Assembly: GCA_046483385.1 (NCBI GenBank)
Contig: JAWODG010000152.1
Location: forward strand, 17,145-81,144
Direction of reading: 5' to 3'
DNA from: B1Sed10-231 sp046483385
GTDB taxonomy: Bacteria > Planctomycetota > Brocadiia > SM23-32
Length of the DNA: 64,000 nt
In this document: positions 61,186-64,000 of the stretch, one piece after another
Numbering within the stretch: position 1 is the stretch's first letter
How the letters are laid out: every line of letters begins with the position of its first letter
The notes under the pieces: model-generated
The model's input: only the letters and a program-made list of their open reading frames with translations
Database searches by the model: none
What the model was told of the DNA's origin: nothing
Made by a program: the position numbers and the translations under genes

Positions 61186-63102
61186 CTACCTGCGCACGAA
61201 AGTGCCGGAGCCCGCGTACGTCTGCGGACTGCGCCAGTCGGGCCGCCACCAGAGGGTGAGAGCCGAGCCGAAGTCCACGTCGCAGTCCCCGACCACCACG
61301 TTCAGCCGGAAGACCTCCCACGGGCCGCCCTGTGCTTGCCTGAGGTAGCCCGCGGGGAAAGCCACCTCGGCGGAATAGCCGCCCTCGCGCTTCACACAGA
61401 CCGCCTTCGTACCCGGCGCCACCGACTTCCGCTGCGTCCACACCACCTCCTCCGGCGTGGCCCCGGGACTGAGCCAGCAGACCTGGAAGTCGCGGAACCA
61501 TCGCTCGCTGCGGCACCATGAGCGCTCGGAGTCCGGACGAGCATCCAGGATCACGCCGAGCATGTCCTGATGCCACGCGTCCCGACTCGGGTCGAGCAGC
61601 AGCGTGTCGTCCGTAACGTCCACGGCAACGTATACGTAGTCGTCGTCGTAGGCGGTCTGGAAGCGGAACGAGCAGTCTTGCTCCGTCCAGAGCGCGGGAT
61701 CGGGCAGGATCTGCTCCGGGACCTCCCCGTGGGGCAACTGCTCCCACTCGTCCAACCGGCCGTCAACGACCACCGGCCGCGCGGCTCGAGCACACGCCAA
61801 CGGCGCAGTATCCCGCCGCACAGGCACGAAACAGGTCCCGCTGCCCTCAACCGGCGACAGCCCCGACGGGCGACACACGGCGCGCCAGGTGGCCCTGACC
61901 GGTGGGATGCCCTCGGGCGACGCCGGCTCGACAGCGCTGAAATCCACCTCGCGGTGGACGGTCGCGCCCGGCGAAATCGTCATGCTCACGGCCTCCTCCG
62001 CGGGCTTGACCAGCGGGTGGGTGTGAAACTGAACGGTCAACTGGAGTGGCGCATCCGCCGGATTCGTCGCCCCCATCCGCACCGTGCCGCCTTCAAACGC
62101 AACGCTGTCAGCCACCAACGCCCCGACGCCGAAAAAGCTGCCGGACTTCATCCGCCGCGCCAGTTCCGCCACGCCTCGCGGTCCGGCGCTGCCGGGCACG
62201 CCCGCTGCCAGCACGCCGTCCAAAGGCAGGTTGGCCAGGCGGGGGCCGTCGTCAGTCATGGTCACCCAGACGACGTGGTCGAATCGCCCGGCACCGGGAC
62301 CGGCCAGCTCACTGGCGCCGCCGGTTGTGGCCAGCATGTAGTGCTCGCGCCCGTCGCGCACCTCCCGGCTGTAGGTGTGGTGGTGCCCGGCAAAGACGGT
62401 GTACTGCCTCCCCTTCAGCATGCTTTCCAACCGGTCCCAACCGGTGACCGCGGTACGGTCGCCCTTCCAGAGGGGTCTGTGCATGAAAACGAACGTCCAG
62501 CGAACTCCCGGGTGCCGCGCGACGACGTCCCTGAAGTAGGCGAGCTGCTCGTCGCCCAGCCGGGGCGCGCCGGCCTCCTCGGTGTTCAGGCAGAGGAACA
62601 GCACGTCTCGATAGACGAAATGGTAGTACCGGCGCCCGAACCGTTCCGTCCACTCTTCGGTCATTAGCGTGCGTACCGCCGGGTTCTCGCGACGCTGCGA
62701 TATATCGTGATTGCCGGGCACGAAGAAGAACGGTATCCCCAGCCCGTCAACCAGCCCGATGAACTCCGCCCACTGCCGATCCAGTTCGTCCTCGTCGTCG
62801 GTGTAGCCTTCTACCAGGTCGCCGACGGACATGACGAACTCGGGCTGCAGCAATTCGAGTTTCCCGATGGCCTCGCCGAACACGCCGGGCCTGTGCCCGC
62901 CCGTGCGGTCCGACACGATGGCAAACTGGAAGTCCGCCGGGTCGTTCCTGAATTCTCGCTCCGTGCGAGGTCCGGGGGCACCGTCCCATCCCGGCACGAA
63001 TGGCTCCGTTGCCCGCGCGAGTGTCGCGGACAGCGCCAGAACCCCCACCAGCAACACCGTGTAACTCCACCATGCGACCTTCCTGTTCAGTCTTTCTTCC
63101 AT
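61186..63102 (-). CDS. Secreted metallophosphoesterase with C-terminal CBM9-like domain
   Basis: 638 residues from the ATG at 63102; the frame is open upstream but without coding character. Signal peptide VAWWSYTVLLVGVLALSATLA. Calcineurin-like domain (about 45-290): VSDRTGGHRPG in place of DxH, SVGDLVEGYTDDED, VPGNHDIS, FVFMHRPLW and FAGHHHTYSR. The DRT variant lacks the first His ligand. A middle beta domain is followed by a CBM9/DOMON-like module (VDGRLDEWEQLP; YDDDYVYVAVDVTDDTLLLD). Probably a periplasmic or cell-surface phosphatase that binds a glycan. Convergent with the GH5 gene, 13 bases apart. Confidence 0.87.
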   Translation of the reverse strand: MEERLNRKVAWWSYTVLLVGVLALSATLARATEPFVPGWDGAPGPRTEREFRNDPADFQFAIVSDRTGGHRPGVFGEAIGKLELLQPEFVMSVGDLVEGYTDDEDELDRQWAEFIGLVDGLGIPFFFVPGNHDISQRRENPAVRTLMTEEWTERFGRRYYHFVYRDVLFLCLNTEEAGAPRLGDEQLAYFRDVVARHPGVRWTFVFMHRPLWKGDRTAVTGWDRLESMLKGRQYTVFAGHHHTYSREVRDGREHYMLATTGGASELAGPGAGRFDHVVWVTMTDDGPRLANLPLDGVLAAGVPGSAGPRGVAELARRMKSGSFFGVGALVADSVAFEGGTVRMGATNPADAPLQLTVQFHTHPLVKPAEEAVSMTISPGATVHREVDFSAVEPASPEGIPPVRATWRAVCRPSGLSPVEGSGTCFVPVRRDTAPLACARAARPVVVDGRLDEWEQLPHGEVPEQILPDPALWTEQDCSFRFQTAYDDDYVYVAVDVTDDTLLLDPSRDAWHQDMLGVILDARPDSERSWCRSERWFRDFQVCWLSPGATPEEVVWTQRKSVAPGTKAVCVKREGGYSAEVAFPAGYLRQAQGGPWEVFRLNVVVGDCDVDFGSALTLWWRPDWRSPQTYAGSGTFVRR

Positions 63103-63613
63103 GGCCGAGAGATTCCGTTTGGTAAAAGGTTCGCAAAATCGCACGAGCACGCCCAGCCGGCCAAGTGTCCACGCCGCAAATTCGCGCTCAAACCAGGGGA
63201 TCTCCAGGCTACCCCGTGGCGGCCGCCGACCAGGGAGCCCTCGGAGCGGGTGGAATCTGCTGGCGGAGTCCGGCCCCCTAACGAGACTCGGGCCGTGCGC
63301 GTCAGCGAAGCTGTCACTCTGCTCGAACACATCGGACAAGACGGTCTTGTACAGCATCATCCGCGGCTCGGGCAACTCCGCCGCGGGGTGAAGCCGCTTC
63401 CGCTCGAATTTCCCCGTCTGCCCCCGCTCGGTATCCCGCTTTTCCCCGAAGCCGCGGGGATTATACCCCACGACCCGCCCTATGGGCACATCTTTTTCTG
63501 CACTTTCGTGCGGCCGCATGGAATCGTGGCGGACGCCCTCAGACGGCTGGCAGCAGGCGCGACTGCCGTCGAGCACCGGGTGCGAACTCCAGATAGTCCG
63601 CAGCCTCGCGGAG
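63103..63613. other. GC-rich stretch without a recognisable gene
   Basis: About 510 bases upstream of the metallophosphoesterase. On the minus strand there is a perfect TATAAT at 63460-63465 with only a weak -35, which would give a 350-base leader. An inverted repeat ACAAGA/TCTTGT is at 63336-63350. Frames cross the region but give arginine-rich, non-protein-like sequence. Confidence 0.5.
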
Positions 63614-63983
63614 AAATGGTCACCATTTTAATCAGACCAATTAACAATAGTAAGATTCCTGCAACATAAATAATGAAATCAAGCATCAGAGAACTAACAT
63701 TAGTTATCAACACTTCTTCAATGACCCATGAGTCAGAAATTTTCAAATAGTTTAGTTGTAACCAATCAAAAGGAAAACCTGCATCAATATATACACTGCT
63801 AGAGGAATGATAAATGACTTTTTCAAAACCTATCGAAATAGCAAGAGGATAGGTTGCTACGATAAATAACGAGGCTAATATCAAAGATATAATGGCAATG
63901 ATAACATAGTTTCTTACCATGTATTTCTTAAATGAATCATATTTTTTATCAACAAAATCAGTCAATTCAAAGAGATGATTCAC
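63480..63983 (-). CDS. Membrane protein fragment on AT-rich DNA, chimeric C-terminus
   Basis: 167 residues, GTG start at 63983. The first 118 or so residues come from AT-rich DNA: VDKKYDSFKKYMVRNYVII, a strong helix (IAIISLILASLFIVATYPLA), a soluble stretch and a second helix (LDFIIYVAGILLLLIGLIK). Right after that, at codon MVTISPRG, the frame enters GC-rich DNA and becomes Arg/Ala-rich nonsense. The true C-terminus is missing. Codon use is of a low-GC organism. Family not recognised. Confidence 0.6.
   Translation of the reverse strand: MNHLFELTDFVDKKYDSFKKYMVRNYVIIAIISLILASLFIVATYPLAISIGFEKVIYHSSSSVYIDAGFPFDWLQLNYLKISDSWVIEEVLITNVSSLMLDFIIYVAGILLLLIGLIKMVTISPRGCGLSGVRTRCSTAVAPAASRLRASATIPCGRTKVQKKMCP
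63614..63628. other. Palindrome at the GC-rich/AT-rich junction
   Basis: AAATGGT-C-ACCATTT: perfect 7-base arms around one base, exactly where base composition changes. It may be the site of a sequence join (assembly or library chimera) or of an insertion. Confidence 0.6.
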
Positions 63984-64000
63984 TTGGTATCCATCGCGTT
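63980..64000 (-). CDS. Last codons of an upstream AT-rich gene (partial)
   Basis: On the minus strand from the window edge the frame reads NAMDTK and a TGA at 63980-63982, which overlaps the GTG start at 63983 by four bases. This is the usual form of two coupled genes, so an upstream gene probably ends here. Confidence 0.35.
   Translation of the reverse strand, partial: NAMDTK

Noticed and set aside
63103..63576. 158-codon extension of the metallophosphoesterase toward the junction.
   Set aside because: Arg/Pro/Ser-rich sequence before a clear signal peptide; the signal-peptide Met at 63102 is the credible start.
1..64000. CRISPR arrays, tRNA/rRNA genes, prophage, intact insertion sequences, restriction or toxin systems.
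   Set aside because: Searched for by eye on both strands; no regularly spaced repeats with unique spacers, no cloverleaf or rRNA core sequence, and no transposase, integrase or phage structural genes were recognised.

Overview
The window is high-GC, gene-dense bacterial DNA up to about position 63,610. It then changes abruptly to AT-rich DNA that looks like another organism. The GC-rich part resembles an environmental Gram-negative, heterotrophic bacterium of the Planctomycetota/Lentisphaerota/Hydrogenedentota kind. This rests on gene content only: a eukaryote-type Ser/Thr kinase, Cys-type sulfatases, three Gfo/Idh/MocA oxidoreductases, an FG-GAP protein, a URO-D-like protein, many glycoside hydrolases, two large related DUF6785-type membrane proteins, and an Mla lipid-transport operon that implies an outer membrane. 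I see no rRNA, tRNA, CRISPR array or intact insertion sequence.

Layout. 1-2.8 kb: a truncated Ser/Thr kinase, a secreted protein and an overlooked small membrane protein. 3-9.2 kb: a zinc-type ABC importer (znuACB), a DUF389 protein, then LemA with a DUF2207 protein. 9.3-18.1 kb: a GH36-like hydrolase, a lipid-linked glycan pair (UbiA/DPPR-synthase-like plus GT39-like), topoisomerase I and a polysaccharide deacetylase. 18-22 kb: a small unknown protein, then an overlapping HPRT / ROK kinase / metallophosphoesterase / URO-D-like set. 22-26 kb: a sulfatase, an oxidoreductase and an FG-GAP protein. 26-30 kb: an ECF sigma/anti-sigma pair with a likely self-regulated promoter, and a DUF4381-like/VWA pair. 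30-37 kb: a GH20 enzyme, a UvrD-type helicase and an M48 metalloprotease. 37-43.5 kb: a sugar isomerase/oxidoreductase pair, a PaaK-like ligase/ATP-grasp operon facing a GNAT gene, and orphan MreC. 43.8-52.3 kb: a six-hairpin glycosidase, two epimerases, a sulfatase, a DUF6785 protein and an oxidoreductase. 52.3-55.2 kb: mlaE-F-D-C. 55.3-63.1 kb: a second DUF6785 protein, a GH94 phosphorylase overlapping a secreted GH5 enzyme, and a secreted metallophosphoesterase with a CBM9-like domain.

How the genes work together. Most of the sugar-processing enzymes (GH36-like, GH20, GH94, six-hairpin, both sulfatases and the dehydrogenases) have no visible signal peptide; only the GH5 enzyme clearly does. 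This fits a lifestyle that imports complex, partly sulfated oligosaccharides and dismantles them inside the cell. The two DUF6785 membrane proteins, each beside such enzymes, are reasonable but unproven importer candidates.

Promoters are often readable by eye as near-consensus sigma-70 elements (TTGACA-N16/18-TATAAT). Intergenic gaps hold two families of dispersed repeats: short hairpins whose arms vary in a compensated way, and a 117-base element present twice nearby and once 11 kb away.
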